Positions 1 through 9,309 of a stretch of 64,000 nucleotides of DNA are shown one piece after another (within the stretch, counting starts at the first letter, position 1; every line of letters starts with the position of its first letter). The notes beneath the pieces were generated by a model that was not told where the DNA came from, searched no databases, and saw nothing but the letters and a program-made list of their open reading frames with translations. The stretch lies in NCBI RefSeq assembly GCF_000420065.1, contig NZ_ATUF01000002.1, positions 620,001 through 684,000 on the forward strand. The letters run 5' to 3'. The translations under genes and the position numbers were made by a program. The stretch comes from Varibaculum cambriense DSM 15806. GTDB taxonomy: Bacteria > Actinomycetota > Actinomycetes > Actinomycetales > Actinomycetaceae.

Positions 1-850
1 CGGCAACCGCACTAGCTGAAGCCGCAACATTATGTACCCGAACTGCCCAAACTCCGGCCTGTGCGCAAAGAGCGCTCACCGCAGTGGTGGCGTCCTCACG
101 CCGTCCGACTCCCGCCTTAACCCCCGCGGGCAGGCTATCTTCCCAACCTGCAGGAACCGCCATTTCTAAGAATCGTTTTCGGGAGGCTCCGATAAGTAAC
201 GGATACCCCAGCTGCTCCAGCTGCTCTAGATTTCCTAGGAGCTCCCATGACTGCTCGGCGCTTTTCGCGAACCCTAAACCGGGATCTAAAATCAGCCGCT
301 GCAGATTAACTCCGGCTTTTTCGCAGGCATGGATACGTTCTTTCAGACCTTGGCAAACCCCGCCGGTCACGTCCCCGCCATAGTCGCACAGACTATCCAT
401 AGTCTTCGGGTTGCCGCGCATATGTTGGCAAATATAGTAAGCATCATTTTCTGCCATCACTTTCAGCATCCCAGCATCTAGGGTTCCCCCAGAAATATCG
501 TTAATGATCTGCACTCCGGCAGCTAGACCAGCGGCAGCAGTTTCCGCGTTGACCGTATCTAAAGAAATAGGGACCGGACTGCGGGATGCCTTCAGGTACC
601 CGCTAATCACCGGCAGCACTCGACGTTGTTCTTGCGCGGGACTTAAGGACTCGGCTCCTGGCCGGGTGGACTCGCCCCCAATATCGAGGATATCGGCACC
701 TGCGGCTTCCAGCTCGAGGGCGTGAGCAATCGCTTTTTCGGGATTAAACCAGGCGCCGCCGTCAGAAAACGAATCTGGAGTGACGTTAATGATCCCCATG
801 ACTTTGGTGCGTCCGGGCGTTAAAAAGTCGGGAATCTGGCAGATTGTCAT
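1..850 (-). CDS. folP: dihydropteroate synthase, 3' end beyond window
   Basis: Condenses 6-hydroxymethyl-dihydropterin diphosphate with p-aminobenzoate to dihydropteroate in folate synthesis. I translated the frame by hand because it runs off the left edge. It begins MTICQIPDF, then has the family signature MGIINVTPDSFSDGG near residue 18, DIGGESTRPGA near residue 56, NDISGG near 117, a DPGLGFAKS segment near 190 and GASRKRF near 223, all in the order expected for a TIM-barrel DHPS. About 283 codons are present, so only the extreme C-terminus is missing. It lies downstream of folE in the same direction after a 96-nt gap, in the usual actinobacterial ftsH-folE-folP order. The start at 850 is the first ATG before the conserved region. 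Confidence 0.95.
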   Translation of the reverse strand, partial: MTICQIPDFLTPGRTKVMGIINVTPDSFSDGGAWFNPEKAIAHALELEAAGADILDIGGESTRPGAESLSPAQEQRRVLPVISGYLKASRSPVPISLDTVNAETAAAGLAAGVQIINDISGGTLDAGMLKVMAENDAYYICQHMRGNPKTMDSLCDYGGDVTGGVCQGLKERIHACEKAGVNLQRLILDPGLGFAKSAEQSWELLGNLEQLEQLGYPLLIGASRKRFLEMAVPAGWEDSLPAGVKAGVGRREDATTAVSALCAQAGVWAVRVHNVAASASAVA

Positions 851-946
851 GATTCTAGCCTACCCGGCATTAATCGTCCTTTTGGTCTGAAGGTAGGTAA
901 AAGTAGCATTTCTCCATTCTTCAACCCGATAAAACACTGAAGCTAA

Positions 947-1513
947 CTAGTTTTCACGGATTAGGGAAAGCACTTCCGCCCGGGATCGCGGGTCCGAACG
1001 CATGACTCCGCGCAGCGCCGAGGTGGTGGTACGAGCACCTGGTTTCTTAATTCCGCGCATAGACATACAAAGATGCTCACCCTCGATAACTACCGCTGCG
1101 CCCCACGGATCCAGTTTCTCCATTATAGCATCAGCTACCTGCGCAGTCAGCCTTTCTTGCACCTGCAAGCGATGAGAGAAACCCTCTACGACCCGCGCCA
1201 GTTTCGATAGCCCAGTAATCCGGCCATCACGAGGAATATAGGCCACATGGGCCACCCCGAAGAAAGGCAACAGGTGATGTTCGCACAGGGAGTAGAAAGG
1301 AATGCCCCGCACCATCACCATTTCCTCATCGTCCACATGAAACTGCTTTTCGAGAGGCGCTGCCGGATCGGCGTGCATCCCCGAGATTACTTCTTTCCAG
1401 GCTCTACCCATCCGTGCCGGGGTTTCCTGCAGTCCTTCCCGATCGGGATCCTCACCGATAGCGATCAGTAAATCCCGAATCGCTTTTTCCACTCCGGCCT
1501 GGTTATACGCCAC
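947..1513 (-). CDS. folE: GTP cyclohydrolase I
   Basis: Converts GTP to 7,8-dihydroneopterin triphosphate, the first step of the folate pathway. The 188-residue protein has the normal length and shows the zinc/active-site region [10 protein letters not shown] (about residues 75-84), [23 protein letters not shown] (two adjoining conserved blocks, about 101-123) and a C-terminal [21 protein letters not shown] typical of the family. The Cys in CEHH and the later Cys in [11 protein letters not shown] are the expected zinc ligands. It starts 3 nt after the ftsH stop, so it is translated from the same message as ftsH. folP follows in the same orientation. Confidence 0.97.
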   Translation of the reverse strand: MAYNQAGVEKAIRDLLIAIGEDPDREGLQETPARMGRAWKEVISGMHADPAAPLEKQFHVDDEEMVMVRGIPFYSLCEHHLLPFFGVAHVAYIPRDGRITGLSKLARVVEGFSHRLQVQERLTAQVADAIMEKLDPWGAAVVIEGEHLCMSMRGIKKPGARTTTSALRGVMRSDPRSRAEVLSLIREN

Positions 1514-1516
1514 TAG

Positions 1517-3514
1517 CTACTCGCCTTCTGTTACTAGATTTTCCGGAATCGGAGCCGTCGCCGGAGTTTGGGAACCAGCGATCGGTTTGCCGAAAACCGC
1601 CTCCGGTACTGCCCCTTCTTTGCCATAGGACCAGATAGCGCGTTCAGCCTGTTTTTGTACCGGCGCGAAGATTTCGTCTAGTTCCTCTTCTAGTAAGGTT
1701 TCCTTTTCAATTAGCCGGGCAGCCAGATCGTCAAGAATCCCCCGGTTACGGGTAAGGATTTCCCAGGCTTCGCGGTTAGCGCTATCTAGGAAGTTACGAA
1801 CTTCTTCGTCGATGGTGCTGGCTACTGCCTCGGAATAGTTTCTACTGGAGATACCATCGCGTCCCAAGAAAGGCTCGCTATCATCCTTACCCAGCTTTAC
1901 TGGCCCTACCTTGTCGGACATCCCAAAATCGGTTACCAGGCGGCGGGCGGTTGCGGTCGCTTTTTCAATATCATTGGAAGCACCGGTGGAAGGATCTAGG
2001 AACACTAGCTCCTCAGCTACCCGTCCACCCATGGAGTACACCAATTCATCTAAGAGCTGGTTGCGGGTGCGCGAATAGCGATCCTCAACGGGCATCACCA
2101 TGGTGTACCCCAGGGCGCGCCCGCGCGGCAAAATCGTCACCTTGGTGACCGGATCGGTATAGCGCAAAGCGGCGGCACAAAGCGCGTGTCCGCCCTCATG
2201 ATAGGCAGTGACCAACTTGTCGTGATCATTCATCACCCGAGTACGTCTTTGCGGCCCGGCAATTACCCGGTCGATGGCTTCATCAACTGCGCGCATATCG
2301 ATCAAATCCGCATTGGAGCGGGCGGTAAGCAGCGCTGCCTCGTTAAGTACATTTTCTAGGTCGGCACCGGTAAAGCCGGGCGTACGTTTCGCAATCTGTT
2401 CTAGATCCACATCGGTGGTCATCGGCTTGCCCTTGGCGTGCACCTGCAAAATCGCTTTCCGTCCCTTAATGTCGGGGGCATCCACGTTTATCTGCCGGTC
2501 AAAACGTCCCGGACGCAGCAGAGCGGGATCAAGCACATCGGGACGGTTGGTGGCGGCAATCAAGATCACGTTGGTGTTTTCGTCAAACCCGTCCATCTCT
2601 ACCAGCAGCTGGTTTAGGGTTTGTTCGCGTTCATCATTACCCCCGCCCATGCCGGTGCCACGGTGACGCCCCACCGCATCGATTTCGTCCACAAACACAA
2701 TCGCCGGGGCGGACTCTTTAGCCTGACTAAACAGGTCACGCACTCGCGAAGCTCCCACTCCTACGAACATCTCTACGAATTCCGAGCCGGAAAGGGTGAA
2801 GAAAGGCACTTTCGCTTCCCCGGCTACTGCCTTGGCCAGCAAAGTTTTACCGGTTCCGGGCGGACCACACAGCAGCACGCCCTTCGGGATCCGAGCTCCC
2901 AGGTTATGGAATTTGGCCGGGTTAGCCAAGAACTCTTGAATTTCGCGGAGTTCTTCTACCGCTTCATCGGCTCCCGCTACATCGGCGAAAGTAATCTTGG
3001 GAGCGGAGGCGTCAAACTTCTTGAACTTGGATTTTCCAAATCCCATCATTCCGCCGCCCTGCATCCGCGACATCGCCCACCAGATCAGCGCGAAGAACAG
3101 CAGCAGCGGAATCATCATCTGTAAAAGCGCTGACCACCAAGAACCGGTCGGGAAAATCGAGTTATACCCCTTTTTGAGGTCCCCGTCCTGGATTAGTTCG
3201 TTTACCTGCTCCGCCTGGGATTGCACAAAGGTAAAAGTGACCTCTTTGGTGGCGCTTTGCGGTATCACCTGGGCATCTTTCCCCAAGTTCTTGGGAGTGT
3301 ATTTCTTCGATAGCTCTAGCTTTACCTGCTGGGTACCATCATTGACTATCGCCCGCTCAACGGTTTTCCCTTTAAGCAGCGCGATACCCTCGGAAGTATC
3401 AACGACCGTGGGCGCCATTACTAGGGAAATCACCCAAAATGCGGCGATTACCACCATCGCCGGGACGCCCCATTTAAGCCATAACTTCTTATTCTCTTTT
3501 TTCTTTTTCGCCAT
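1517..3514 (-). CDS. ftsH: ATP-dependent zinc metalloprotease FtsH
   Basis: Membrane-bound AAA+ protease that extracts and degrades membrane and some cytosolic proteins. The 665-residue protein has a basic N-terminus, a transmembrane helix at about 14-33, an extracytoplasmic domain, and a second helix at about 128-147. The AAA module has Walker A GPPGTGKT (about 217-224), Walker B IVFVDEID (about 272-279) and the second region of homology [18 protein letters not shown]. The peptidase domain has HEGGH (about 439-443), the HExxH zinc site. The C-terminal tail is variable. It sits between hpt and folE, the common actinobacterial position; a 171-nt gap to hpt may hold its own promoter. Confidence 0.98.
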   Translation of the reverse strand: MAKKKKENKKLWLKWGVPAMVVIAAFWVISLVMAPTVVDTSEGIALLKGKTVERAIVNDGTQQVKLELSKKYTPKNLGKDAQVIPQSATKEVTFTFVQSQAEQVNELIQDGDLKKGYNSIFPTGSWWSALLQMMIPLLLFFALIWWAMSRMQGGGMMGFGKSKFKKFDASAPKITFADVAGADEAVEELREIQEFLANPAKFHNLGARIPKGVLLCGPPGTGKTLLAKAVAGEAKVPFFTLSGSEFVEMFVGVGASRVRDLFSQAKESAPAIVFVDEIDAVGRHRGTGMGGGNDEREQTLNQLLVEMDGFDENTNVILIAATNRPDVLDPALLRPGRFDRQINVDAPDIKGRKAILQVHAKGKPMTTDVDLEQIAKRTPGFTGADLENVLNEAALLTARSNADLIDMRAVDEAIDRVIAGPQRRTRVMNDHDKLVTAYHEGGHALCAAALRYTDPVTKVTILPRGRALGYTMVMPVEDRYSRTRNQLLDELVYSMGGRVAEELVFLDPSTGASNDIEKATATARRLVTDFGMSDKVGPVKLGKDDSEPFLGRDGISSRNYSEAVASTIDEEVRNFLDSANREAWEILTRNRGILDDLAARLIEKETLLEEELDEIFAPVQKQAERAIWSYGKEGAVPEAVFGKPIAGSQTPATAPIPENLVTEGE

Positions 3515-3685
3515 TTATCGGTTTCATACCCTATTAGCCGGTGCCGCGTGGCGGCATTATTTCTAGAGACAAGCCTAAACGCTTTGCCCCGCAATTGCTT
3601 ATTTTGGTCACCCTCAGCCGAATTTTATACTCGCGAGGTATCGCTTTCCTTCGATGTAGCGCTGGCTTTTAACCTCAATAACCCG

Positions 3686-4237
3686 CTATTGGTAAACATG
3701 GGGGGCCAGGGTACCCACAAACGGGAGATTGCGATACTTTTCCGCATAGTCCAGGCCGTATCCCACTACAAAATCATTGGGAATATCGAATCCCACGTAT
3801 TTCACGTCAACCGCAACTTTTGCCGCCTCGGGTTTGCGCAGCAGCGCTGCAATTTCTACCGAGGACGCGCCGCGGGAACTCAGGTTACGGGTGAGCCAAT
3901 CTAAAGTCAGGCCGGAATCAATCACGTCCTCGACAATTAGCACGTCCCTTCCCCCGAGATCAGAGTCCAGGTCTTTAAGAATCCGGACCACCCCGGAGGA
4001 TTTGGTGGAAGCTCCATAGGAGGAGACCGCCATCCAATCGATTTCTAAGGGGGTGTGAATTAGGCGAGATAGATCCGCCATTACCATCGTGGCTCCCTTG
4101 AGCACCCCTACCAGTAAGATTTCACGTCCGCGATAGTCACGATCAATTTGGGTGGCCATTTCTTGCAGCTTGTCCGCGATTTGCTGCTCGCTGATTAATA
4201 TCCGCTCCAGCGCATCGCCCATATCATTTGCGTCCAT
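3686..4237 (-). CDS. hpt: hypoxanthine phosphoribosyltransferase
   Basis: Salvages hypoxanthine (and guanine) to IMP/GMP with PRPP. The 183-residue length is normal. The PRPP-binding motif DVLIVEDVIDSGLTL is near residues 98-112. The family features LLVGVLKGAT near residue 42 and VGYGLDYAEKYRNLPFVG near the C-terminus are present. The start ATG at 4237 is 9 nt after the tilS stop, and tilS-hpt-ftsH order is conserved across many bacteria, supporting an operon from the PBP4 gene through hpt. Confidence 0.96.
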   Translation of the reverse strand: MDANDMGDALERILISEQQIADKLQEMATQIDRDYRGREILLVGVLKGATMVMADLSRLIHTPLEIDWMAVSSYGASTKSSGVVRILKDLDSDLGGRDVLIVEDVIDSGLTLDWLTRNLSSRGASSVEIAALLRKPEAAKVAVDVKYVGFDIPNDFVVGYGLDYAEKYRNLPFVGTLAPHVYQ

Positions 4238-4246
4238 TTTCCCAGT

Positions 4247-5332
4247 CTATCCTTTCAATTGCGCCCGAAATTTAAGTTGGTAGCTTCCTGCCTCCCGGGT
4301 GCAGTTGACTTTCCCGGGCAGCTGGATCGGGCCGGTACCGCGACGCTGGGTAGCCAAAAAATCCACGGCATCGAGTTGAACTTTTCTTAGGTCTGAGGCT
4401 CTTACCCCGGCCGCCAGCGCCGCCAGACGCCAAACCCGTTTGCGAATCGCTGGAGGTTGAGAAAGCAGCTGCTTAGTTTCCAAGGTTACTGCTTCCCCCT
4501 CCTTGTGTAGAGTCTGCGCATACCAATCGGCAGCTACAGCATCGAGGGCATCCAAGTCTGCTTGCAACAAGGCGGCAGTGCGGGCGAGGGCGGGGCGCGG
4601 ATCTACCCCCAGAGCTTTTTCGAGGGCGGGTAAGGCCTGGTAACGCAGGGCTGACCGCCGCAAAGCCGTACCATCTGCGGCTCGAACTGGACCGTCGGGA
4701 TAGTTGGAGGGGTCGTCGATATAAGGAAGTCCCTCTTCACGGCAGGCAGCTACGGTGTCACGACGAGGTAGCTTCAGAAGTGGTCGTAGATAGCCGGCGC
4801 GTCTACTACTTTGCTCTCCGGCGCCTTCATCCCAGTTACGCATCCCCGCAATCGAGCGCGCCCCACTTCCGCGAATTAACCCCAATAGCACGGTTTCTGC
4901 CTGGTCATCGCGGGTATGTCCCAAGAGGATAAAAACATTTTTCCCCAAGGAACCATACCGGCTAGCTGCTGCTTCTAGGGCCAGATAGCGTCCTTTGCGA
5001 GCATCGCCTTCTTTGCCCTTACCGGCTGTTTGGGCTGGAGAAAGGGTTAATAGCTCGACTTGGCTATAGCCTAAACCGGTAAGTAATTCTTGCACCTTTT
5101 GCGCCTGCGCCCTCGATTCTGTGCGCCAACCATGATCAACGGTGGCAGCCACTAGTTTAAAATCACGGGCTGGCGCCAGACGGACCAGGGCGGCAGCTAG
5201 CGCTAGGGAGTCGGCACCGCCCGAACACGCCACCAACAAGGTCGCCTGCGGATGGGTTTTTTCTAAACGTTTTAGTTGCTCCAGAACGGCTCTTTCTATC
5301 CGCCCTCTCGCTCCTCGCGGTTTCCGAGTCAC
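4247..5332 (-). CDS. tilS: tRNA(Ile)-lysidine synthetase
   Basis: Modifies the wobble C34 of the minor isoleucine tRNA to lysidine so that it reads AUA. The 361-residue protein has the PP-loop nucleotide-binding motif CSGGADSLALA (about residues 35-45), then LGHTRDDQAETVLLGLIRGSG (two adjoining conserved blocks), LRPLLKLPR and a DDPSN segment. The C-terminal portion is short, as is usual in actinobacteria. It overlaps the end of the upstream PBP4 gene by 4 nt, which indicates translational coupling, and is followed by hpt after 9 nt. Confidence 0.95.
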   Translation of the reverse strand: MTRKPRGARGRIERAVLEQLKRLEKTHPQATLLVACSGGADSLALAAALVRLAPARDFKLVAATVDHGWRTESRAQAQKVQELLTGLGYSQVELLTLSPAQTAGKGKEGDARKGRYLALEAAASRYGSLGKNVFILLGHTRDDQAETVLLGLIRGSGARSIAGMRNWDEGAGEQSSRRAGYLRPLLKLPRRDTVAACREEGLPYIDDPSNYPDGPVRAADGTALRRSALRYQALPALEKALGVDPRPALARTAALLQADLDALDAVAADWYAQTLHKEGEAVTLETKQLLSQPPAIRKRVWRLAALAAGVRASDLRKVQLDAVDFLATQRRGTGPIQLPGKVNCTREAGSYQLKFRAQLKG

Positions 5333-6771
5333 AGACCTGCTAGTCCGTTTACGAAGTTATCGATGGCACCGCGCGCAATTCCGCCGGTTCCGTCCTTAAA
5401 GGAATCAATGATCACGCAAAAAGTGAGGGTACGACCGGATTTGGTAGTCACCAAGCCGGTGAGCGCCCGCGAGTGCTGCAAAGAACCGGTTTTTGCCCGC
5501 ACATTGCCGGCTCCGTTTTGTTGCAAATACCGATCATGCAAGGTGCCATCTAGGGCACCAATAGGAAGGGAAGAAACTAGCGGACGCAGCTGTGGATCAT
5601 CGCCGCGAGCTGCGGATTGCATTAACGCAGCTAGTAGTTGCGGCTTGATCTTGTTCTCAGTTGACAGCCCGGAGCAATCATGATTGGCAAAGGCGGCACC
5701 CTCAAGTTTTAAGTCCCCTAAAACTTTTTGAGCAACTTTTATTTCCCCCGGGAAGTTGGCACCGGTTCCGGCTTTTGCTGCTGAGGCCCGACAAAGCACT
5801 TCTGCCAGCATATTGTTCGATTCTTTCAGCGTTTCATGCATAACTTCATGCAAGGCAGCGCTCTTTACCTCCCCGATTTTCCTAGCTTCCTTGGGGGTGG
5901 TACCGCGCTGGATCTGCCCCGCATTAATACCCTGTTCTTGCAGCCGCGCCGCAAACTGCTCCGCTGCCGATAGCGCCGGATCGGGCAGGTATCCGTAGGA
6001 AAGCTCGGGGTTAGCTAATCCGTTGTTAATCGCAATAGGAGTAGGTTTGGTTTCGTAACTGGCATTACCTTGGGCTTGCCAGTTTGGAAGCGGGCTTTGA
6101 TCTCCGAAGACACTCTCATCCAAAAACAGCTGCACCGAAGTAGTTTTCTTTTCTTTTAGCTGTTGCGCAGTTTGGGCTGCTAGATCTGCTAGCCCGGCAT
6201 GTCCGGAAGTGGCAGCGGGATTGCCGGAACCTGCCGATAACAGCTGGTCTCCATTTCCTCGCAAAAATAGTTTATTGCCTGCCAAGTGAGTCGAAGTAGT
6301 GAAACGGTAGTCAGGCCCCAAGGTTTTCAAGGCGGTGGCCGCGGCCACGACTTTACTAGAAGAGGCAGGGGTCATTAATTGGTCTGCGTTAACCTGACCA
6401 AGAGTTTTTCCACTAGCGGTATCGATTACTACGGCTCCGACTCTGCCTCCCGTGGCTACCGGCGTTTTTTCCGCCGCGGCATTAATAGCGGGATCCGGTT
6501 GCGAGCCATGCTGAGCTTGGGTTACTAGCTGTTGCATCAGGGGCTGAACTTGCGCCGCCGTAATTTCAGCAGCTTGTTCATTACCTCCTGGCACTTCCTT
6601 ACTTTTAGCGTCCGTAAGGTTGATTTCCACCGTTTCTGGTAACTCTAAAGATTCATTTTCTAAGGTAAGAATCCCTGGCGCTAGGTTGTAGGCGTCCAAA
6701 ACGCCATAGCCGACGCCACTTGCTACCATTGCTACCAGGAGAATTAGCGGTAAAAGTACAGATTTTCGCAT
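5329..6771 (-). CDS. dacB: D-alanyl-D-alanine carboxypeptidase/endopeptidase, PBP4 family
   Basis: Peptidase S13 (class C low-molecular-weight PBP) that trims peptidoglycan stem peptides outside the membrane. The 480-residue protein begins with a signal peptide or anchor (about residues 4-24), then a Ser/Thr/Glu-rich linker. The catalytic SxxK is SSSK at about 137-140 in TPASSSKVVA, the SxN triad member is SNN in KESNNMLAE, and KTG occurs in RAKTGSLQHS near the C-terminus. Their spacing includes the large inserted domain typical of PBP4. It is the first gene of the minus run toward tilS and is divergent from ppa; 125 nt separate them. Confidence 0.93.
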   Translation of the reverse strand: MRKSVLLPLILLVAMVASGVGYGVLDAYNLAPGILTLENESLELPETVEINLTDAKSKEVPGGNEQAAEITAAQVQPLMQQLVTQAQHGSQPDPAINAAAEKTPVATGGRVGAVVIDTASGKTLGQVNADQLMTPASSSKVVAAATALKTLGPDYRFTTSTHLAGNKLFLRGNGDQLLSAGSGNPAATSGHAGLADLAAQTAQQLKEKKTTSVQLFLDESVFGDQSPLPNWQAQGNASYETKPTPIAINNGLANPELSYGYLPDPALSAAEQFAARLQEQGINAGQIQRGTTPKEARKIGEVKSAALHEVMHETLKESNNMLAEVLCRASAAKAGTGANFPGEIKVAQKVLGDLKLEGAAFANHDCSGLSTENKIKPQLLAALMQSAARGDDPQLRPLVSSLPIGALDGTLHDRYLQQNGAGNVRAKTGSLQHSRALTGLVTTKSGRTLTFCVIIDSFKDGTGGIARGAIDNFVNGLAGL

Positions 6772-6896
6772 TCTTCCCCTCGTTTATGAATTTTCCACGT
6801 ATTCTTAAATATAAAGCAGATGCTACGACTTCGGCGGTAACACTTTTGCCCCGATTGTCGCACACTTAGCCTATTGGGGCGGAAAGGGGAAAAGAC

Positions 6897-7445
6897 ATGG
6901 AATTTGACGTGACCATCGAGATTCCGAAAGGTAACCGTAACAAATACGAGGTTGATCACGGTACTGGCCGCATCCGTCTAGATCGTATGCTTTTTACTTC
7001 CACTCGCTACCCCGATGACTATGGCTTCATTGATGGCACCCTGGGAGAGGACGGAGACCCCTTAGATGCCCTGGTGGTCTTGGAAGAGTCCACTTTCCCC
7101 GGCTGCGTTATCCGCTGCCGTCCGCTGGGAATGTTCCGCATGCGCGATGAGAACGGCGGTGACGATAAGGTTCTATGTGTTCCTGCCGCTGATCAGCGCG
7201 CTTCTTGGCGTACTGAGATTGAAGATATTTCTGAGTTTCACCGCCTGGAAATTCAGCACTTCTTCGAGGTCTACAAAGATTTGGAGCCAGGCAAATCAGT
7301 GGAGGGCGCCCATTGGGTTGGGCGCAAAGAAGCTGAGGAAGAAATCCGTCGTTCGCGGGAACGGATGAAGCAATGGGAAGCAGAAAATGGCAGGAAATAT
7401 TTTGGGCTAGTCGCTGACTTCTTCGACGGACAGATTACCGAGTAA
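6897..7445 (+). CDS. ppa: inorganic pyrophosphatase
   Basis: Soluble family I pyrophosphatase that hydrolyses PPi to two phosphates and so pulls biosynthetic reactions forward. The 182-residue protein has the conserved [15 protein letters not shown] start, [24 protein letters not shown] with the metal-binding Asp cluster DGDPLD, and a KVLCVP segment followed by the usual helical C-terminus. The start ATG has a purine-rich ribosome binding site (GGGGAAAAG) just upstream. It is monocistronic by context: the PBP4 gene is divergent and a large hairpin follows. The location beside PBP4-tilS-hpt is common in actinobacteria. Confidence 0.97.
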   Translation: MEFDVTIEIPKGNRNKYEVDHGTGRIRLDRMLFTSTRYPDDYGFIDGTLGEDGDPLDALVVLEESTFPGCVIRCRPLGMFRMRDENGGDDKVLCVPAADQRASWRTEIEDISEFHRLEIQHFFEVYKDLEPGKSVEGAHWVGRKEAEEEIRRSRERMKQWEAENGRKYFGLVADFFDGQITE

Positions 7446-7457
7446 TTTCCTGCCCCC

Positions 7458-7527
7458 AAAACACGCGGAAAACGCCAACAACCCCAACTAGTGATATATC
7501 TCACTTTACGGCATTTTCCGCGTGTTT
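7458..7527. terminator. long inverted repeat downstream of ppa
   Basis: The left arm 7458-7476 and right arm 7510-7527 (AAACACGCGGAAAACGCC and its near-complement) enclose a 33-nt loop that holds a smaller repeat, AGTGA...TCACT, at 7490-7505. A run of T residues follows the right arm. It fits a terminator for ppa, though the nested arrangement is not a minimal hairpin. Confidence 0.6.
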
Positions 7528-7705
7528 CTTTTTGTAAATTCCGTATATCCCCTTGAAAAGTAGCAATTTCAACCAGGAAACCCTCGCAAACGCGCCCCTG
7601 TGACACATGTGGTTAATGTGAATTTTGTTGTTAGAGGTGCCAAAGAGCGGTATCGTGGCACTTAGTCCGACTTATAACTCCCAAAGTCGCTCTAGGAGGA
7701 AAGCT

Positions 7706-9052
7706 ATGAAGCCCCACAATTTTGCGGGACAAAAAGCTGGAAGACGCGCGTTGGTCATCTCGGCCAGCTTCGCGCTAGCGGCGTCTGCTTCGATATTTGC
7801 ACCTGCAGCGTTCGCCTCACCAGCTGACGACAAGGTAGAGGCAGCTAAAGCTGCGGAAACTAATGCAGCTAACTCGGTGGCCGCCATCGAGGCACAACTT
7901 GCCCAGGTCAGCACCCAGACTCAGAACGCTCGCGATCTAGCCGAGGAAGCTGAAGCCAGTTATAACGACGCCATCTCTAACCTGGTGGTTGCCAAGCAGG
8001 CAGCAGATAAAACTGCCCAGGATTCTCAAGAGGCACAAGAAAAGGTAGAGCAGGCGCGCAAGGCTCTAGCCGGTTTGGCGCGTACTATCTACACCACCCA
8101 GGGATCGCTTTCTTCGCTGACCCCCTACCTGAATGCCGATGGTCTGCAGACTGTGGAAATGAGGAAGGTCTCCGTCGAGCTATTCGGTTCGAAGGCGGAT
8201 TCCCAGATGCGGACCTTTGAATCGATCGCTAAAGTTGCTAGCGTTCTGCAAGAACGCGCTACTCAGGCGCAACAAGAACGAGAACAGGCTGCTAGCGAAC
8301 TTAAAACTCAGAAGGATGCAGCTGACCAGCTGAAAGCAGCTTCCGAGAAGCAACTCACCGATTTGGGGGCGCAACGCGGAGAGCTAATTAAGCAGTTAGC
8401 GGCCGCGCGCGGGGTAACCGAGCAGGCCGAGAAAGAGCGCCAAGAGCAGATCGAAGCGGAGCGGAAGGCTCGCGAAGAGGCTGCTGCCCAGGCTGCCCTG
8501 AAAGCTGCGGAAGAAAAAGCCCGCAAAGAGGCAGAGCAGCAAAAAGCTCGGGAAGAAGCAGCTAAGAAGCGAGCTCAGGAGCAAAAGCAGACCAATAATA
8601 GTTCTCCGGCTCCGAAACAAACTTCTACCAGCAAATCCACTAATAAGAGCCAGCCAAAAGCTAGCAACAGAGCTGCAAAACAGGAAAATAACCAGAAACA
8701 GGCTACTGGCAGCAATGCTTCTCGGTCGCAAATTATTGCTTATGCAAAGCAGTTCATCGGGGTTCCCTATGTATGGGGAGGTTCTTCTCCCAAAGGCTTT
8801 GACTGCTCGGGACTGACCTCCTACGTATATCGCAACGCTGCCGGGATTAAGCTGCCGCGGCGGGCAGTACACCAACGCGGAGTCGGAAAGTTTGTTTCCA
8901 AGTCTCAGGCACAGCCGGGCGATATGGTTAACTACTCTAGCCACGTCGGGATCTACCTCGGTAATGGCTATATGATTCACGCTCCGAAACCGGGAGATCG
9001 GGTCAAGATCGCCCGGGTTTACGGAAATCCCGTATACGTGCGAGTGCTGTAA
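7706..9052 (+). CDS. secreted NlpC/P60 peptidoglycan hydrolase with coiled-coil region
   Basis: A probable D,L-endopeptidase cleaving peptidoglycan stem peptides, comparable in layout to RipA-type proteins. I chose the ATG at 7706 because AGGAGG lies 6-11 nt upstream and the signal peptide (RRALVISASFALAAS...AFAS) follows immediately; an upstream in-frame start at 7625 would put 27 residues in front of it. The 448-residue protein then has Ala/Glu/Gln-rich helices predicted as coiled coil to about residue 290, a Ser/Thr/Lys/Asn-rich linker, and a C-terminal NlpC/P60 domain of about 110 residues. The catalytic Cys is in FDCSG (about 368) and a His in SSHVGIYLG. Long Lys/Glu-rich repeats suggest the helical part is an inhibitory or spacer segment. 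Confidence 0.92.
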   Translation: MKPHNFAGQKAGRRALVISASFALAASASIFAPAAFASPADDKVEAAKAAETNAANSVAAIEAQLAQVSTQTQNARDLAEEAEASYNDAISNLVVAKQAADKTAQDSQEAQEKVEQARKALAGLARTIYTTQGSLSSLTPYLNADGLQTVEMRKVSVELFGSKADSQMRTFESIAKVASVLQERATQAQQEREQAASELKTQKDAADQLKAASEKQLTDLGAQRGELIKQLAAARGVTEQAEKERQEQIEAERKAREEAAAQAALKAAEEKARKEAEQQKAREEAAKKRAQEQKQTNNSSPAPKQTSTSKSTNKSQPKASNRAAKQENNQKQATGSNASRSQIIAYAKQFIGVPYVWGGSSPKGFDCSGLTSYVYRNAAGIKLPRRAVHQRGVGKFVSKSQAQPGDMVNYSSHVGIYLGNGYMIHAPKPGDRVKIARVYGNPVYVRVL

Positions 9053-9092
9053 ATAGGCATCTCCCGACAAACAACTAAACATTGCAATGCCA

Positions 9093-9129
9093 GGCGGCGG
9101 CGCGGAAGGAGAATCCCCGCGCCGCCGCC
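9093..9129. terminator. GC-rich hairpin after the NlpC/P60 gene
   Basis: A 13-bp perfect stem (GGCGGCGGCGCGG at 9093-9105 and its complement at 9117-9129) with an 11-nt loop, 41 nt after the stop codon. There is no strong T-run after it, as in several other hairpins in this window. Confidence 0.7.
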
Positions 9130-9191
9130 GCTTATTGCTAAACCAGGGTGTTTTACCTGCAAAAGTTAACAAGAAGGTAACAATTCATAAC

Positions 9192-9225
9192 TTGACACTT
9201 TCCTTTAGGGTTACTACCTGATAAT
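9192..9225 (+). promoter_or_regulatory. candidate promoter of the sugar ABC operon
   Basis: TTGACA at 9192-9197 matches the -35 consensus and GATAAT at 9220-9225 resembles a -10, but the 22-nt spacer is longer than optimal. The perfect LacI-type palindrome follows 12 nt downstream, where a bound repressor would block initiation. The boxes are seen; their use is inferred. Confidence 0.45.
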
Positions 9226-9236
9226 GTAGAGATGTT

Positions 9237-9256
9237 CGTCGGAAACGTTTCCGACG
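9237..9256. promoter_or_regulatory. LacI-family operator, perfect 20-bp palindrome
   Basis: CGTCGGAAAC followed by its exact reverse complement GTTTCCGACG. The central AAACGTTT with a CG centre is typical of LacI/GalR-family operators. It lies just downstream of the candidate promoter and 53 nt before the lipoprotein start codon. The obvious ligand-responsive binder is the LacI-family protein encoded at 12717-13763. I found no second copy in the other intergenic gaps of the operon. Confidence 0.8.
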
Positions 9257-9309
9257 GAGGGCGGGAGCCGACCCGCACCTATTGATCGACGGTCCAAAGG
9301 GGGACGTTA

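Noticed and set aside
7530-7705. ydaO-type (c-di-AMP) riboswitch in the NlpC/P60 leader
   Set aside because: Such riboswitches often precede actinobacterial NlpC/P60 genes, but I could not find their conserved core sequences here.
8396-9172. 258-codon frame on the minus strand, antisense to the NlpC/P60 gene
   Set aside because: It is the complement of Lys/Glu/Ala-rich coding sequence, has no ribosome binding site and gives Leu/Phe/Ser-rich protein without family features.
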